From Streptomyces cellulosae (GTDB taxonomy: Bacteria; Actinomycetota; Actinomycetes; Streptomycetales; Streptomycetaceae), in the NCBI GenBank assembly GCA_014655195.1, contig BNBH01000001.1, forward strand, positions 379,522 through 443,521: DNA of 64,000 bases. Direction: 5' to 3'. A model generated the notes under the pieces. The model made no database searches and had not been told where the DNA came from. It saw nothing but the letters and a program-made list of their open reading frames with translations. Made by a program: the position numbers and the translations under genes. This document shows, in pieces, positions 42,283-51,500 of this stretch (positions are counted from its first letter, which is position 1; each line of letters starts with the position of its first letter).

Positions 42283-42795
42283 TCAGCCCTCCGAAGGCCG
42301 CTCCAGCAGATGCGTGAACGCGTCCAGGTTGCGGGTCGACTCGCCCCGCGATACGCGCCATGCGTACTCCTTGCGGATCGCGGACGCGAAGCCCAGCTCC
42401 AGCAGGGTGTTGAAGCTGCCGTCGGCGGCCTCCAGGATCTGACCCAGCAGCCGGTCCAGCTCCTCCGGGGTGATCGCGGGCAGCGGCAGGCGGCCGGTGA
42501 CGTAGATGTCGCCGAGCGGGTCGACGGCGTAACTCACGCCGAACAGCTTGAGGTTGCGCTCCAGGAGCCAGCGGTGGACGCCCGCCTCGTTCTCGTCGGG
42601 GTGGCGGATGACGAAGGCGTTGAGGGACAGGGTGTGCCGGCCGACGATCAGGGAGACCGTCGTGGACAGCTTGCGGGTGCCGGGGAGTTTCACCACGTAG
42701 TTCCCGGGGGCCGGGCTCTCCCACTCCAGCTCGGCGTCCTTCAGCACGCCCTCGACGACCTGTGCCGCCCGCTGCTCCGCTTCCGTGTCAGCCAT
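42283..42795 (-). CDS. YbjN domain protein
   Basis: The 170-residue protein has the YbjN/type III chaperone-like fold: [40 protein letters not shown], and a helical C-terminus. It lies directly downstream of mshA, overlapping it by 8 bases, an arrangement I recall as conserved in actinobacteria. Translational coupling suggests a link with mycothiol synthesis, but the function is unknown. Confidence 0.85.
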   Translation of the reverse strand: MADTEAEQRAAQVVEGVLKDAELEWESPAPGNYVVKLPGTRKLSTTVSLIVGRHTLSLNAFVIRHPDENEAGVHRWLLERNLKLFGVSYAVDPLGDIYVTGRLPLPAITPEELDRLLGQILEAADGSFNTLLELGFASAIRKEYAWRVSRGESTRNLDAFTHLLERPSEG

Positions 42796-44125
42796 GGTGG
42801 GAGCGTACGTGACGGCGGTGGGCGTGGGTCGCGGCCGTGTACACGTCGGCCGTGGCGGCGGCCGCGGTGTCCCAGCCGAAGTTCTGGGCGTGCCGGGCGG
42901 CGGCCTCGCCCATCCGTGCGGCGAGCTCCGGCCGGTCGGCGAAGTCGCGCAGCACGCGCGCGTACGCGGCCGGGTCGTGGCCCTGGATCAGGAAGCCGGT
43001 CTCCCCGTCCCGTACGGCGACCGGGAGGCCGCCGACCGCCGCGGCGAGCACCGGGGTGCCGCTCGCCTGCGCCTCTATGGCGACCAGCCCGAACGACTCG
43101 CTGTACGACGGCATGACCAGCACGGACGCGGCGCGGAACCAGTCCGCGAGCTCGTCCTGCCCGACGGGCGGGTGGAAGTGGACGACGTCGGCGATGCCGA
43201 GCCGCGCGGCGAGCTTCTGCAGCCCCTCCGGCTTGGCGAGGCCGCTGCCGCTGGGGCCGCCGACGACGGGCACGCAGATCCGGGAGCGCAGCTCGGGGCG
43301 GTCGGCGAGCAGCACGGCGACCGCGCGCAGCAGCACGTCGGGGGCCTTGAGGGGCTGGATGCGGCCGGCGAAGAGCGGGATCAGCGCGTCCTGCGGCAGG
43401 CCCAGGCGGGCGCGGGCGGCGGCGCGGCCGTCGGCGGGACGGAAGCGGTCGAGGTTCACGCCGGGGTGGACGACGGCGACCTTGGCGGGGTCGGCGCCGT
43501 AGTGGTGGACGAGCTCGCCGGCCTCCTCGGCAGTGTTGGCGATCAGCCGGTCCGCGGCGGCGACGATCTGCGTCTCGCCGATCACGCGCGCGGCGGGCTC
43601 GGGCGTGTCGCCGTCGGCGAGGTTGGCGTTCTTGACCTTGGCCATGGTGTGCATGGCGTGCACCAGGGGGACGCCCCAGCGCTGGGCGGCCAGCCAGCCG
43701 ACGTGCCCGGAGAGCCAGTAGTGGGAGTGGACCAGGTCGTAGTGACCGGGGCGGTGTCCGGCCCAGGCCTGCATCACGCCGTGGGTGAAGGCGCACAGCT
43801 GGGCGGGCAGGTCCTCCTTGGCGAGGCCCTCGTAGGGGCCCGCGTCGACGTGCCGGACGAGGACGCCGGGCGCGAGTTCGACGACGGGCGGGAGGGCGGC
43901 CGTGGTGGCCCGGGTGAAGATCTCCACCTCGATGTTGATCGCGGCGAGCCGCTGGGCCAGCTCCACGATGTAGACGTTCATGCCGCCCGCGTCGCCTGTG
44001 CCCGGCTGGTGCAGCGGCGAGGTGTGCACGGAGAGCATCGCCACGCGGCGGGGCCTGCGGTGCAGCCGCAGGCGCGGCGGTACGGCGGGGGAGCGCCGCC
44101 CGAGCCTCGCGATGTACTGGCTCAC
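42788..44125 (-). CDS. mshA: D-inositol-3-phosphate glycosyltransferase (mycothiol synthesis)
   Basis: The 445-residue GT4 enzyme has [20 protein letters not shown] and [15 protein letters not shown], the MshA start. It also has [20 protein letters not shown], donor-site [20 protein letters not shown], and [20 protein letters not shown] with the E-x7-E motif. It transfers GlcNAc from UDP-GlcNAc to inositol 3-phosphate, the first step of mycothiol. GTG at 44123-44125 with GAGGAGGAA 6 bases upstream is preferred over a longer non-conserved leader. Confidence 0.94.
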   Translation of the reverse strand: MSQYIARLGRRSPAVPPRLRLHRRPRRVAMLSVHTSPLHQPGTGDAGGMNVYIVELAQRLAAINIEVEIFTRATTAALPPVVELAPGVLVRHVDAGPYEGLAKEDLPAQLCAFTHGVMQAWAGHRPGHYDLVHSHYWLSGHVGWLAAQRWGVPLVHAMHTMAKVKNANLADGDTPEPAARVIGETQIVAAADRLIANTAEEAGELVHHYGADPAKVAVVHPGVNLDRFRPADGRAAARARLGLPQDALIPLFAGRIQPLKAPDVLLRAVAVLLADRPELRSRICVPVVGGPSGSGLAKPEGLQKLAARLGIADVVHFHPPVGQDELADWFRAASVLVMPSYSESFGLVAIEAQASGTPVLAAAVGGLPVAVRDGETGFLIQGHDPAAYARVLRDFADRPELAARMGEAAARHAQNFGWDTAAAATADVYTAATHAHRRHVRSHHG

Positions 44126-44345
44126 GTGGCGTTCCTCCTCGCTGCGGGCACGGCTGGGAGAGGGCGTACGACCCTCGGCGACGTCAACATCGGAACATTG
44201 CGTTCCCATTTCCGTACGGCGCGGTCGTCGGCGGTCTTTACCGAATCATTACCCTGTCTAGCTCAACCGTTCGACTGCGCGGTGCGTGCCCGTGGCGGCG
44301 CACGCGCCGCGATCCGGGAGCGGGTACCCCCGTACCCTCGTCCTC

Positions 44346-45167
44346 ATGACACCGCGTCCCGCCTCCGCCCCCGTGGGCACGGTGACGCGCGGCACCACCA
44401 ACCCCAACCGGCTGCGCCGCATGGACCGCTGGATCGCGGCCGCGCACGGCGCCGAGCTGCGCCGCGCCGCCGACCCCCTCGCCGTCGACCTCGGCTACGG
44501 CGCGGCCCCCTGGACCGCGCTGGAACTGCTGCACCGGCTGCGCACGGCGGCGCCCCGCGCCCGGGTGGCGGGCGTGGAGATCGACCCGGCCCGGGTCGCC
44601 TCGGCACGGCCGTACGAGCGGGAGGGGCTGGTGTTCCTGCGCGGCGGCTTCGAGATCCCGGTCGCGGGCAGCCCGGTCCTGGTCCGCGCGGCGAACGTGC
44701 TGCGCCAGTACGACGAGGGAGAGGTCGCCGGCGTGTGGCGGCGGCTGTGCGCACGGCTCGCCCCGGCCGACCCGGCCACCGGATCGCGCGGCGGGCTGCT
44801 GGTCGAGGGGACCTGCGACGAGATCGGACGCCGGCACGTGTGGGTCGCGCTCGGCCCCGAGGGACCGCGCACGGTGACCTTCGCGACCCGGCTCGGCTCC
44901 CTGGACCGCCCCTCCGACCTGGCCGAACGGCTCCCCAAGGCGCTCATCCACCGCAACGTCCCCGGCGAACCGGTGCACGTCTTCCTGCGCGACTTCGACC
45001 GCGCCTGGGCGGCCGCCGCACCCTACGCCTCGTACGGAGCGCGCCAGCGCTGGATCCGCGCGGTGCGGGACCTCACGGCCGACTGGCCGGTGACGGACGG
45101 CCCCGCGCGCTGGCGGCAGGGGGAAGTCACCGTGCGCTGGGGGGCGTTGGCGCCGCTCGGGTGGTGA
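44346..45167 (+). CDS. SAM-dependent methyltransferase-like protein
   Basis: The 273-residue protein has a class I methyltransferase motif I VDLGYGAAPWTALELLHRLR, acidic motif VAGVEIDPARVASARPY, and LVRAANVLRQYDEGEVAGVW. The acceptor is unknown, and the C-terminal half (EIGRRHVWVALGPEGPRTVT) is specific to this actinobacterial group. It is divergent from mshA, sharing a 220-base intergenic region. ATG at 44346 is used. Confidence 0.82.
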   Translation: MTPRPASAPVGTVTRGTTNPNRLRRMDRWIAAAHGAELRRAADPLAVDLGYGAAPWTALELLHRLRTAAPRARVAGVEIDPARVASARPYEREGLVFLRGGFEIPVAGSPVLVRAANVLRQYDEGEVAGVWRRLCARLAPADPATGSRGGLLVEGTCDEIGRRHVWVALGPEGPRTVTFATRLGSLDRPSDLAERLPKALIHRNVPGEPVHVFLRDFDRAWAAAAPYASYGARQRWIRAVRDLTADWPVTDGPARWRQGEVTVRWGALAPLGW

Positions 45168-45372
45168 GGGCGCCGGAGGCGGTGCCTCCGTATATAGGGG
45201 CCGGGAACGATCTCCCCCGGCCGTACGTCACACCGACCGGGATGACGGTCGTACAGGGACCAGCGGGACGCAAGGGGCGTTGTCCACACCCCCTGTCGTT
45301 TCTCGCTCATTAATGGCAGCATCCCCCCGGCAGCGAAAAGTTACTGACGATTAACCAGGCGGGGGTGCACGC

Positions 45373-46476
45373 ATGGGGGCAGGCAAGCGCGGAGTGCTGA
45401 CGGCGGCCGTGACCGTGGTCTGCGCGGTCACCGTACTGGCCGTGCCCGGTACGGCGTTCGCGGCGCCCGCTCCCCCACCGGACCCGGGCGCGACGGCGAG
45501 CGTCACCGTGGTCACCAGCGACGTGGAGCTGGAGGCCGTCCGCAAGAAGCTCGACAAGCTCTACCGCGCGGCGGCCAGGGCGACCGACGAGTACAACGCG
45601 GCCGAGGAGAAGGCCCGGCAGCAGACCGCGCAGGTCGTGCGGCTGGCGAAGAAGATCACCGAGGGCCGGGAGAAGCTGGACGACCTCAAGAGCCGTGCGG
45701 GGGCCGCGGCCGCCGCGCAGTACCGGGGCGGCGGGCTGCCGCCCGAGGCGCGCCTGGTGCTCAGCGACGACCCGCAGGAGTTCCTCGACGGCGCAGGGCG
45801 GGTCCGCCAGGAGCAGCACGCGGCCAAGGGCCTGATCGGCGAAATGACCCGTACCCAGCGGGACTTGGAGCAGTACGCCGAGGACGCCCGCGAGCAGATG
45901 CGCAAGCTGGAGGCGGGCCGCAAGGTCAAGGCCGCCGCGCAGAAGCGGATCGAGAGACAGATCGAGGCCGCCGAGAAGCTGGAGGCCGAGCTCGAGCAGG
46001 AGGAGAAGGAGCGGCTGGCCCGGCTGGAGCGGCAGGCCGCCGCCCGCGCCCAGGCCACCTGGCTGAGCTCCGGCGTCCTCGAGGCGCTCTCCTCCGAGGC
46101 GACCCCGCAGGGCCGCAAGGCCGTGGCGTACGCCACGGCGCAGATCGGCAAGCCCTACCAGTGGGGCGCGGAGGGTCCGAACACGTTCGACTGCTCCGGG
46201 CTCACCTCACAGGCGTGGCTGGCCGCCGGGAAGACGATCCCCCGCACGTCGCAGATGCAGTGGCAGCACCTGGAGCGCGTCGGCGTCAGGGACATGCGGC
46301 CCGGTGACCTCATCATCTACTGGGCCGACGCCAGCCACGTCGGGATGTACGTGGGCGACGGCGTCATGGTCCACGCGCCCCGTCCCGGCCGGACGGTGAC
46401 GCTCGCCGGGGCCGGTTCGATGCCGATCCTGGGCGTCGTACGGCCCGATCCGGACGCGGAGCGACACCCTGAGTGA
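45373..46476 (+). CDS. NlpC/P60 peptidoglycan endopeptidase with coiled coil
   Basis: The 367-residue secreted protein has a signal peptide (VLTAAVTVVCAVTVLAVPGT, cleavage after AFAA) and a long coiled coil (about 50-225) of the RipA/CwlO type. The C-terminal NlpC/P60 domain has catalytic Cys274 (FDCSGL), His322 (SHVGMY) and His334. Such enzymes cut peptide stems in peptidoglycan, usually kept inactive by the coiled coil until activated by FtsEX-like partners. ATG follows a weak ribosome site (CAGGCGGGGG). A 205-base AT-richer leader precedes it. Confidence 0.92.
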   Translation: MGAGKRGVLTAAVTVVCAVTVLAVPGTAFAAPAPPPDPGATASVTVVTSDVELEAVRKKLDKLYRAAARATDEYNAAEEKARQQTAQVVRLAKKITEGREKLDDLKSRAGAAAAAQYRGGGLPPEARLVLSDDPQEFLDGAGRVRQEQHAAKGLIGEMTRTQRDLEQYAEDAREQMRKLEAGRKVKAAAQKRIERQIEAAEKLEAELEQEEKERLARLERQAAARAQATWLSSGVLEALSSEATPQGRKAVAYATAQIGKPYQWGAEGPNTFDCSGLTSQAWLAAGKTIPRTSQMQWQHLERVGVRDMRPGDLIIYWADASHVGMYVGDGVMVHAPRPGRTVTLAGAGSMPILGVVRPDPDAERHPE

Positions 46477-46810
46477 CGTCCGGGGGCGGTGTCCGTCGGG
46501 CCCAACGGCCCCGTGACACGGGCCACGTGACCCACCGCACGTGGATCTCGTGACCAACGCCCCGTGGACGTGACGTTCGTCATCCCCACAGCATCTCCGG
46601 CCTGTCCAACTGCGGTAGCAAACGCGGCATATGACAGCGGCCGTTGGCCGGGCGGCGTGGTTCACACCATTCCGCTGCGGCGCGGTCACCCGCTATGGTC
46701 CCCGTTCGAAGGGGCATCCCCTGCCCGCCCACGCCAGAAGCACGCGGGGGACAGGGCCGAGATCCGTCGCCCCCGCCATGCCCTCGGGGGGAGGGAAGGA
46801 ACCCGGAACA
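46477..46810. other. Gap upstream of the response-regulator phosphatase
   Basis: These 334 bases hold several GTGAC/CACGTG-like motifs (46514-46565). A possible promoter TTCCGC, 18 bases, TATGGT lies near 46672-46701, with a small hairpin AAGGGGCATCCCCT just after. No ORF with coding bias was seen; the upstream extension of the next gene to 46631 is unlikely to be translated. Confidence 0.5.
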
Positions 46811-48154
46811 ATGCCCGCACCCGTACCGCGGCAGAGAGCGATCCCGGCCGCGGAAGGTGGTCAGGGGACGGTCGCCGCACCGAACGAGTCCGCACAGGAG
46901 CTGCCCGAGAGCCGGACGGCGGCCGCCGACGCGGCCGGCCCGACCGGCGCCGAACCGGCGAAGGCCACGACCACCACGACACCCGCACAGCTGACCCTGC
47001 TGCTCATCGAGAACGACCCGGGCGGCACGCCGATCGTGCCCGACCTGCTCGACCAGGCGGGGCGGCCGATTCGCATCCGCACCGCCCGCAACCTCACCGA
47101 GGCCGAGCGGCTGCTGACCGACGACGTCCACTGCATCCTGCTGGACCTGGCGCTGCCCGCGCCCGGCCGGGCGGACGACGGCGACGAGCTGGCCGTCCTC
47201 CGGCACGTCCTGGAGCTGGCGCCCCGGCACGCCGTCCTCGCCCTCACCGGCGCGGACGACACCGAGCGCGGCGCCGAGGCCGTACGGGTCGGCGCGCAGG
47301 ACTACCTGGTCCGCGACGAGCTGGACGGTCGGCTGCTGAGCCGCGCCATCCGCTACGCGGTGGAGCGCAAGCGGTCCGACTCCGCGGAGCGGCGGCTGGC
47401 CGAGGGCCGGCTGCGCGCCCAGGAGAACCGCCGGCTCGAGCGCGGCCTGCTGCCGACGCCGCTGCTGGACGGCTCCCCGCTGCGGTTCGCCGCCCGCTAC
47501 CGGCCCGGCCGCTCGCGCGCGCTGCTCGGCGGTGACTTCTACGACGTGGTCCGCACGCCGGACGGGACCGTGCACGCCATGATCGGCGACGTCTGCGGGC
47601 ACGGCCCGGACGAGGCGGCGCTCGGCGTGGAGCTGCGCATCGCCTGGCGGGCGCTGACCCTGGCGGGACTGTGCGGGGACCAACTGCTGAGCACGCTGCA
47701 GCAGGTGCTGGAGCACGAGCGCCCGGACGACGAGATCTTCGCGACGCTGTGCACGGTGGACATCGCGCCGGACGGCCGCCGGGCGGGCCTGTGCCTGGCC
47801 GGCCACCCGTCACCGCTGCTGGCCCGCCCCGGCATGCCCGCGCGTCTGCTGCCGTACGAGAACAACGGCCCCGCCCTCGGGCTGCTGCCCGGCGCCCGCT
47901 GGCCGCGGATGCAGGTGGAGCTGGGCGCCGAGTGGAGCCTGATGCTCTACACCGACGGCCTGATCGAGGGCCGCGTCGGCGACACCGGGGAGCGGCTGGG
48001 GCAGGAGGGCATGGTCGACCTGATCCGGCGCAGGCTCTCCGAGGGGTTGAGCGGGGAGGAGTTGCTGCGGGCGGCGGTGAACGAGGTTCGTGACCTCAAC
48101 GGGGGCGAGCTGACGGATGACGTCGCGGTTCTGTTGCTGGACCGGACGCGCTGA
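46811..48154 (+). CDS. Response regulator with SpoIIE-type PP2C phosphatase domain
   Basis: The 447-residue protein has a ~60-residue disordered start and a receiver domain (LTLLLIENDPGGTPIVPDLL; acceptor Asp in CILLDLALPAP; GAQDYLVRDELDGR). A short coiled linker leads to a SpoIIE/RsbU phosphatase (about 215-447; SRALLGGDFYDVVRTPDGTV, GDVCGHGPDEAALGVE, LYTDGLIEGR, LTDDVAVLLLDR) with its metal-binding aspartates intact. It probably dephosphorylates an anti-anti-sigma factor when its receiver is phosphorylated. No kinase or STAS gene is adjacent. ATG 46811 follows GGGAGGGAAGGAA. Confidence 0.9.
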   Translation: MPAPVPRQRAIPAAEGGQGTVAAPNESAQELPESRTAAADAAGPTGAEPAKATTTTTPAQLTLLLIENDPGGTPIVPDLLDQAGRPIRIRTARNLTEAERLLTDDVHCILLDLALPAPGRADDGDELAVLRHVLELAPRHAVLALTGADDTERGAEAVRVGAQDYLVRDELDGRLLSRAIRYAVERKRSDSAERRLAEGRLRAQENRRLERGLLPTPLLDGSPLRFAARYRPGRSRALLGGDFYDVVRTPDGTVHAMIGDVCGHGPDEAALGVELRIAWRALTLAGLCGDQLLSTLQQVLEHERPDDEIFATLCTVDIAPDGRRAGLCLAGHPSPLLARPGMPARLLPYENNGPALGLLPGARWPRMQVELGAEWSLMLYTDGLIEGRVGDTGERLGQEGMVDLIRRRLSEGLSGEELLRAAVNEVRDLNGGELTDDVAVLLLDRTR

Positions 48155-48204
48155 TCGCCGTACCGGCACGGTTTCGGGGCGGCTGCGGGCCGTCGTGGGC
48201 CGTT

Positions 48205-48243
48205 CGCGCAGTTCCCCGCGCCCCTGAAGAGGCGCGGGGAACT
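48205..48243. repeat. Streptomyces intergenic repeat, copy C, forming a terminator hairpin
   Basis: CGCGCAGTTCCCCGCGCCCC plus TGA (48205-48227) is followed by its own complement. AGTTCCCCGCGCC (48210-48222) pairs perfectly with GGCGCGGGGAACT (48231-48243) over an 8-base loop. It sits between convergent genes. Confidence 0.85.
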
Positions 48244-48255
48244 GGGTACTTCCGT

Positions 48256-48588
48256 TCAGCGACCGCCGTTGTACGGGCCGTACGGGCCGTCGCTGCTGGA
48301 GCCCCTGCGGGCCCGGCCGCCTCCGGGGAGTGACCTGAGGGCCGGGCGGACGTCGACCATGTACACGATCGTCGCGATCAGGCCGATGATCGGCAGGAAC
48401 GAAAGGATGTTGAAGATCAGGCTCACCACGAAGGCGAGACCCAGGATGATCAGCCAGAACGGCTTGGTCTTCTTGTCCGCCGCGCGGTAGGCGTCCTCAC
48501 GGCGCGTGGCGGCGTCGATCAGCGCGAAACCGCTGAACACGATCAGGGCCAGGTTCAACAGCCACAAGAAGTTAGCGAAGCCCTGCAT
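48256..48588 (-). CDS. DUF2516 membrane protein
   Basis: The 110-residue protein has two membrane segments (FANFLWLLNLALIVFSGFAL and FWLIILGLAFVVSLIFNILS/FLPIIGLIATIVYMVDVRPA) with a charged loop (DAATRREDAYRAADKKTK) between. This is the DUF2516 pattern found throughout actinobacteria. The function is unknown. ATG at 48586-48588 begins MQGFANFLW, the conserved start. It is the last of a possible XRE/HbhA-like/DUF2516 series on the minus strand. Confidence 0.85.
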   Translation of the reverse strand: MQGFANFLWLLNLALIVFSGFALIDAATRREDAYRAADKKTKPFWLIILGLAFVVSLIFNILSFLPIIGLIATIVYMVDVRPALRSLPGGGRARRGSSSDGPYGPYNGGR

Positions 48589-48715
48589 CAGCACTACGTC
48601 CACCACCCGTAATCGGCTCGTCCACCGCGCCGTCGTCCTTGTCGCGCCGCCGTCGGACGCCACGTCGTCTTCCCGCCGTCACCGTACCCGCATCCGCCGG
48701 CCGGCTACCCGGTGA

Positions 48716-48748
48716 ACGGGCCGGGCACCGCGTAAGTGCCCGGCCCGT
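48716..48748. terminator. Terminator downstream of the HbhA-like gene
   Basis: A 13-bp perfect stem, ACGGGCCGGGCAC with its complement, has a 7-base loop, 36 bases past the stop on the minus strand. Confidence 0.85.
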
Positions 48749-48784
48749 GCCGTTCCGTCCCGCTTCAGCGGAGTGCGGCGCCGC

Positions 48785-49417
48785 TCACTTCGCGGGCGGC
48801 GTCGTCTTCTTCGCCGTGGCCTTGCGGGCCGCCGGGGCCTTCTTCGGCGCGGCCGGCTTCTTCGCGGCGGCCTCGGCGGGCTTGACCTCCGTGACCTTGG
48901 CCTCGGCCGGCTCGGCCTCCGCCGCGTTGGTCCCGGCCGGGGCGGCGGCGGGCTTCGGCTCGGCCGGCGGCTCGACGGCCACCGCGATGTCCTCGATGCC
49001 CTCGGCGGCCTCGCCGCGCCAGGTCTTCACGGCCTGCTCACCGTGCTCGGCGAGCTTCTCGTAGGTCTCGCGGGCCTTGACCGCGTACTCGGCGGCGACG
49101 CCCACACTGCGCAGCGCCAGGTCCTGGGCGGTCTCCCCGAGCTTCTTCAGGTCGGTGTCGATCGTCCCGAACAGCTCGTTGGCCTTGGCCTGCAGGTTCC
49201 CCTGCGTCTCGCGGACCCGGACGGTCACCCGCTCCTGGACGGCCTTGGGGTCCGTGTTGCGCACGGCCTCGATGCGGGCCGGGGCCTCGGTGCGCAGCTG
49301 CTCCACCAGGGCCGGCACCTTCTTGGCCTGCTGCAGCGCCAGATCGGCGGTGCCGGCGGCGAAGTAGAGCGGCTTGGGGTCGCGGAAGGTCTTGCGCAGG
49401 TCGTCGGTGATGGCCAT
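48785..49417 (-). CDS. HbhA-like protein with Lys/Ala/Pro-rich tail
   Basis: The 210-residue protein begins MAITDDLRKTFRDPKPLYFA and has a helical amphipathic domain (about 20-140; AGTADLALQQAKKVPALVEQ, LQAKANELFGTIDTDLKKLG). The C-terminal ~60 residues are low complexity and rich in K, A, P and E (KKPAAPKKAPAARKATAKKT). This matches mycobacterial heparin-binding hemagglutinin and its Streptomyces homologues, which bind polyanions through the lysine tail and in mycobacteria also lipid bodies. It is preceded closely by an XRE regulator, as in mycobacteria. Confidence 0.82.
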   Translation of the reverse strand: MAITDDLRKTFRDPKPLYFAAGTADLALQQAKKVPALVEQLRTEAPARIEAVRNTDPKAVQERVTVRVRETQGNLQAKANELFGTIDTDLKKLGETAQDLALRSVGVAAEYAVKARETYEKLAEHGEQAVKTWRGEAAEGIEDIAVAVEPPAEPKPAAAPAGTNAAEAEPAEAKVTEVKPAEAAAKKPAAPKKAPAARKATAKKTTPPAK

Positions 49418-49494
49418 GGTGATGGTCCTCCCGGATGTCGTGTTCGGCTGAGGGTCTGTGTGGTCCGTGGCGGGCGTCCGGCGCCCTGGCCGGC

Positions 49495-49986
49495 TCAGCC
49501 GGCCGTCCGCCGCGGACCGTTGTCGTCGCCGCCGGCCTCGCGGCCGGGGCACTCGGCGGGTCTGCCGCCCTTGCTGATGGAGCCCTCCGTACCCGGCTCG
49601 GGCCCGACGGGTTCCACCTCACCGTCCTCGGTGCCCCCGAATCCGTTCTCCTTGCGGAAGGACTCGTAGATCTGGAGGAGCACCTGCTTCTGGCGCTCGT
49701 TCAGCGTGGGGTCGGCGAGGATCACGGCGCGTGTCTCGACCTCGTCCCGGTCGCGCTCGGCGTCGAGGATCCCGGCGCGGACGTACAGCGTCTCGGCGGA
49801 GATGCGCAGCGCCTTGGCGACCTGCTGGAGCACCTCCGCGCTGGGCTTGCGCAGCCCGCGCTCGATCTGGCTCAGATACGGATTGGACACCCCGGCGGCG
49901 TCGGCGAGCTGCCGCAGCGACAACTGCGCGTTGCGCCGCTGCTCGCGCAGATACTCGCCGAGTCCGCCGACGTTCAGGGATGCCAT
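49495..49986 (-). CDS. XRE family transcriptional regulator
   Basis: The 163-residue protein has a helix-turn-helix at about 10-65 (LGEYLREQRRNAQLSLRQLA, SNPYLSQIERGLRKPSAEVL), a helical middle (RDEVETRAVILADPTLNERQ) and a disordered acidic/glycine tail. GGAGG precedes the ATG. It lies 77 bases upstream of the HbhA-like gene on the same strand, so the two probably form an operon and the regulator may control it. Such linked XRE/HbhA pairs are known in actinobacteria. Confidence 0.88.
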   Translation of the reverse strand: MASLNVGGLGEYLREQRRNAQLSLRQLADAAGVSNPYLSQIERGLRKPSAEVLQQVAKALRISAETLYVRAGILDAERDRDEVETRAVILADPTLNERQKQVLLQIYESFRKENGFGGTEDGEVEPVGPEPGTEGSISKGGRPAECPGREAGGDDNGPRRTAG

Positions 49987-50062
49987 ACCTCCACCATGAC
50001 GCACCCCGCTAACAATTGCAAGCACCCTGCTTGCAAGAGTGCGCTAGCTCTCCCGGCAGGCC

Positions 50063-50241
50063 GTGGTACGGGTGAAGGTCACCGGGTTCATCCGCGTGCC
50101 GGACCTGGCCCACGGCTGGACGGCCACCCCTCCGAGGTGGTCGAAGCCGGCCGGCGGATCACCGCCGAGGTGATCGTCGTCGACACGCGCTCCGGGCAGG
50201 TCACCCTCTCCCTGAAGGGCGCGGGGGGAATCCGCTGTTGA
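50063..50241 (+). pseudogene. S1 RNA-binding domain remnant, frameshifted
   Basis: From GTG 50063 the frame reads VVRVKVTGFIRVPDLAHG. One base out it continues LDGHPSEVVEAGRRITAEVI and VVDTRSGQVTLSLKGAGG, ending at 50241. Together this is recognisably an S1 (OB-fold) domain of about 60 residues. One extra C near 50116 joins the frames. There is no larger protein around it, so it is either a stand-alone S1 protein with a missing base or the remnant of one. Confidence 0.6.
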
Positions 50242-50310
50242 CCTTCACCTTGGGGCAGCGCCCAGCATCGACGGTGCCGGGCGCTCGGCCCGGTACGAGG
50301 AGGGACACGC

Positions 50311-51399
50311 ATGGAGCTGCTGACCATCGGGGCGTTCGCGAAGGCGTCCCGGCTGTCGCCGAAGGCGCTGCGGCTGTACGACGAGCTCGGTCTGCTGACT
50401 CCCGCCCGCGTCGACCCGGACACCGGTTACCGCCGTTACGCGCCCGAGCAGCTGGAGCAGGCACGGCTGGTCGCCTGGCTCCGGCGGCTGGGCATGCCGC
50501 TCGCCCGCATCCGGCGGGTGTGCGCCATGGACCCGGGCGAGGCGGCCGGCGAGATCCGCGCGTACTGGGCGCGGGTCGAGGCCGACACGGCCGCGCGGCG
50601 GGACCTGGCGGCCTTCCTCGTCGACCATCTGACCGGGAAGGACCCCACCATGTCCCGCACCACCGCCCCTCTCTCCCTCCGTTACGCCGCCCTGTCCGAC
50701 GCCGGCCGGGTCCGCCCGAGCAACCAGGACACCGCCTACGCGGGCTCCCGCCTCCTCGCCGTCGCCGACGGCTACGGCGGCAGGGGCGCCCTCGCCGGGG
50801 CGGCGGCTGTCGACGCCCTGCGAAGTCTGGAGTCGGAGACCGCCCCGGCGGGAGACCTGCTGAACGCGCTCGAGGACGCCCTCGGCCGCGCCGAACGGGC
50901 CGTGCACGGCGTCTCCGCGCCCGACGACGGCACCGGCGGCGACAGCACCGACGCCGGCACCACGCTCACCGCGATGCTGTGGACCGGCTCGCAGCTCGCG
51001 CTCGTCCACATCGGCGACTCCCGCGTCCATCTCCTGCGCGACGGGGAGCTGTTCCAGATCACCCACGACCACACGGTGGTGCAGTCACTGATCGACGAGG
51101 GGCGTCTCACCCCCGAGGAGGCCGCCTCGCACCCGCAGCGGTCCCTGCTGCTCCGCGCCCTGGGCCGGGGCGCCGACTCCACGCCCGACCTGCGGCTGCA
51201 CGACGCCCGCGCCGGCGACCGCTACCTCCTCTGCTCGGACGGCCTGTCCACGGTCGTGCCCGCCGGTGACATCCACCGCGTGCTCACGGACACCCCCGAG
51301 CCCGAGGCGGCCGTCCGTGAACTCGTCGACCTGGCCAACGCGTCGGGCGGCCCGGACAACGTGAGCTGCGTGGTCGCGGACGTGGTGGCACAGGCGTAA
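50311..51399 (+). CDS. MerR-type DNA-binding domain fused to a PP2C phosphatase
   Basis: Residues 1-~110 of this 362-residue protein are a MerR winged helix (LLTIGAFAKASRLSPKALRL, YDELGLLTPARVDPDTGYRR) with its dimer helix. Residues ~120-362 are a complete PP2C Ser/Thr phosphatase (DAGRVRPSNQDTAYAG, LAVADGYGG, GTTLTAMLW, LVHIGDSRVHLLRDG, LLCSDGLSTVV, GGPDNVSCVV) with the metal-binding aspartates present. The fusion suggests DNA-bound phosphatase control of, or by, Ser/Thr phosphorylation. CGAGGAGGGA precedes ATG. The internal METs near the junction (TMSRTTAPLS) could allow a free phosphatase. Confidence 0.9.
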   Translation: MELLTIGAFAKASRLSPKALRLYDELGLLTPARVDPDTGYRRYAPEQLEQARLVAWLRRLGMPLARIRRVCAMDPGEAAGEIRAYWARVEADTAARRDLAAFLVDHLTGKDPTMSRTTAPLSLRYAALSDAGRVRPSNQDTAYAGSRLLAVADGYGGRGALAGAAAVDALRSLESETAPAGDLLNALEDALGRAERAVHGVSAPDDGTGGDSTDAGTTLTAMLWTGSQLALVHIGDSRVHLLRDGELFQITHDHTVVQSLIDEGRLTPEEAASHPQRSLLLRALGRGADSTPDLRLHDARAGDRYLLCSDGLSTVVPAGDIHRVLTDTPEPEAAVRELVDLANASGGPDNVSCVVADVVAQA

Positions 51400-51430
51400 G
51401 CGCACAGGCGTAAGCGCACAGGCATAGGCG
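51388..51430 (+). repeat. 14-bp tandem repeat across a stop codon
   Basis: GCACAGGCGTAAGC occurs at 51388-51401 and 51402-51415, with a partial third copy. The first copy contains the TAA stop of the MerR-PP2C gene, so repeat number does not change the protein. Confidence 0.8.
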
Positions 51431-51500
51431 TTCCGGCCACCCGTCGGCGGGATCGGCGCGAACCCCCGCTCGCCCGGTCCCGCGTCCGGCACGATGAGGC

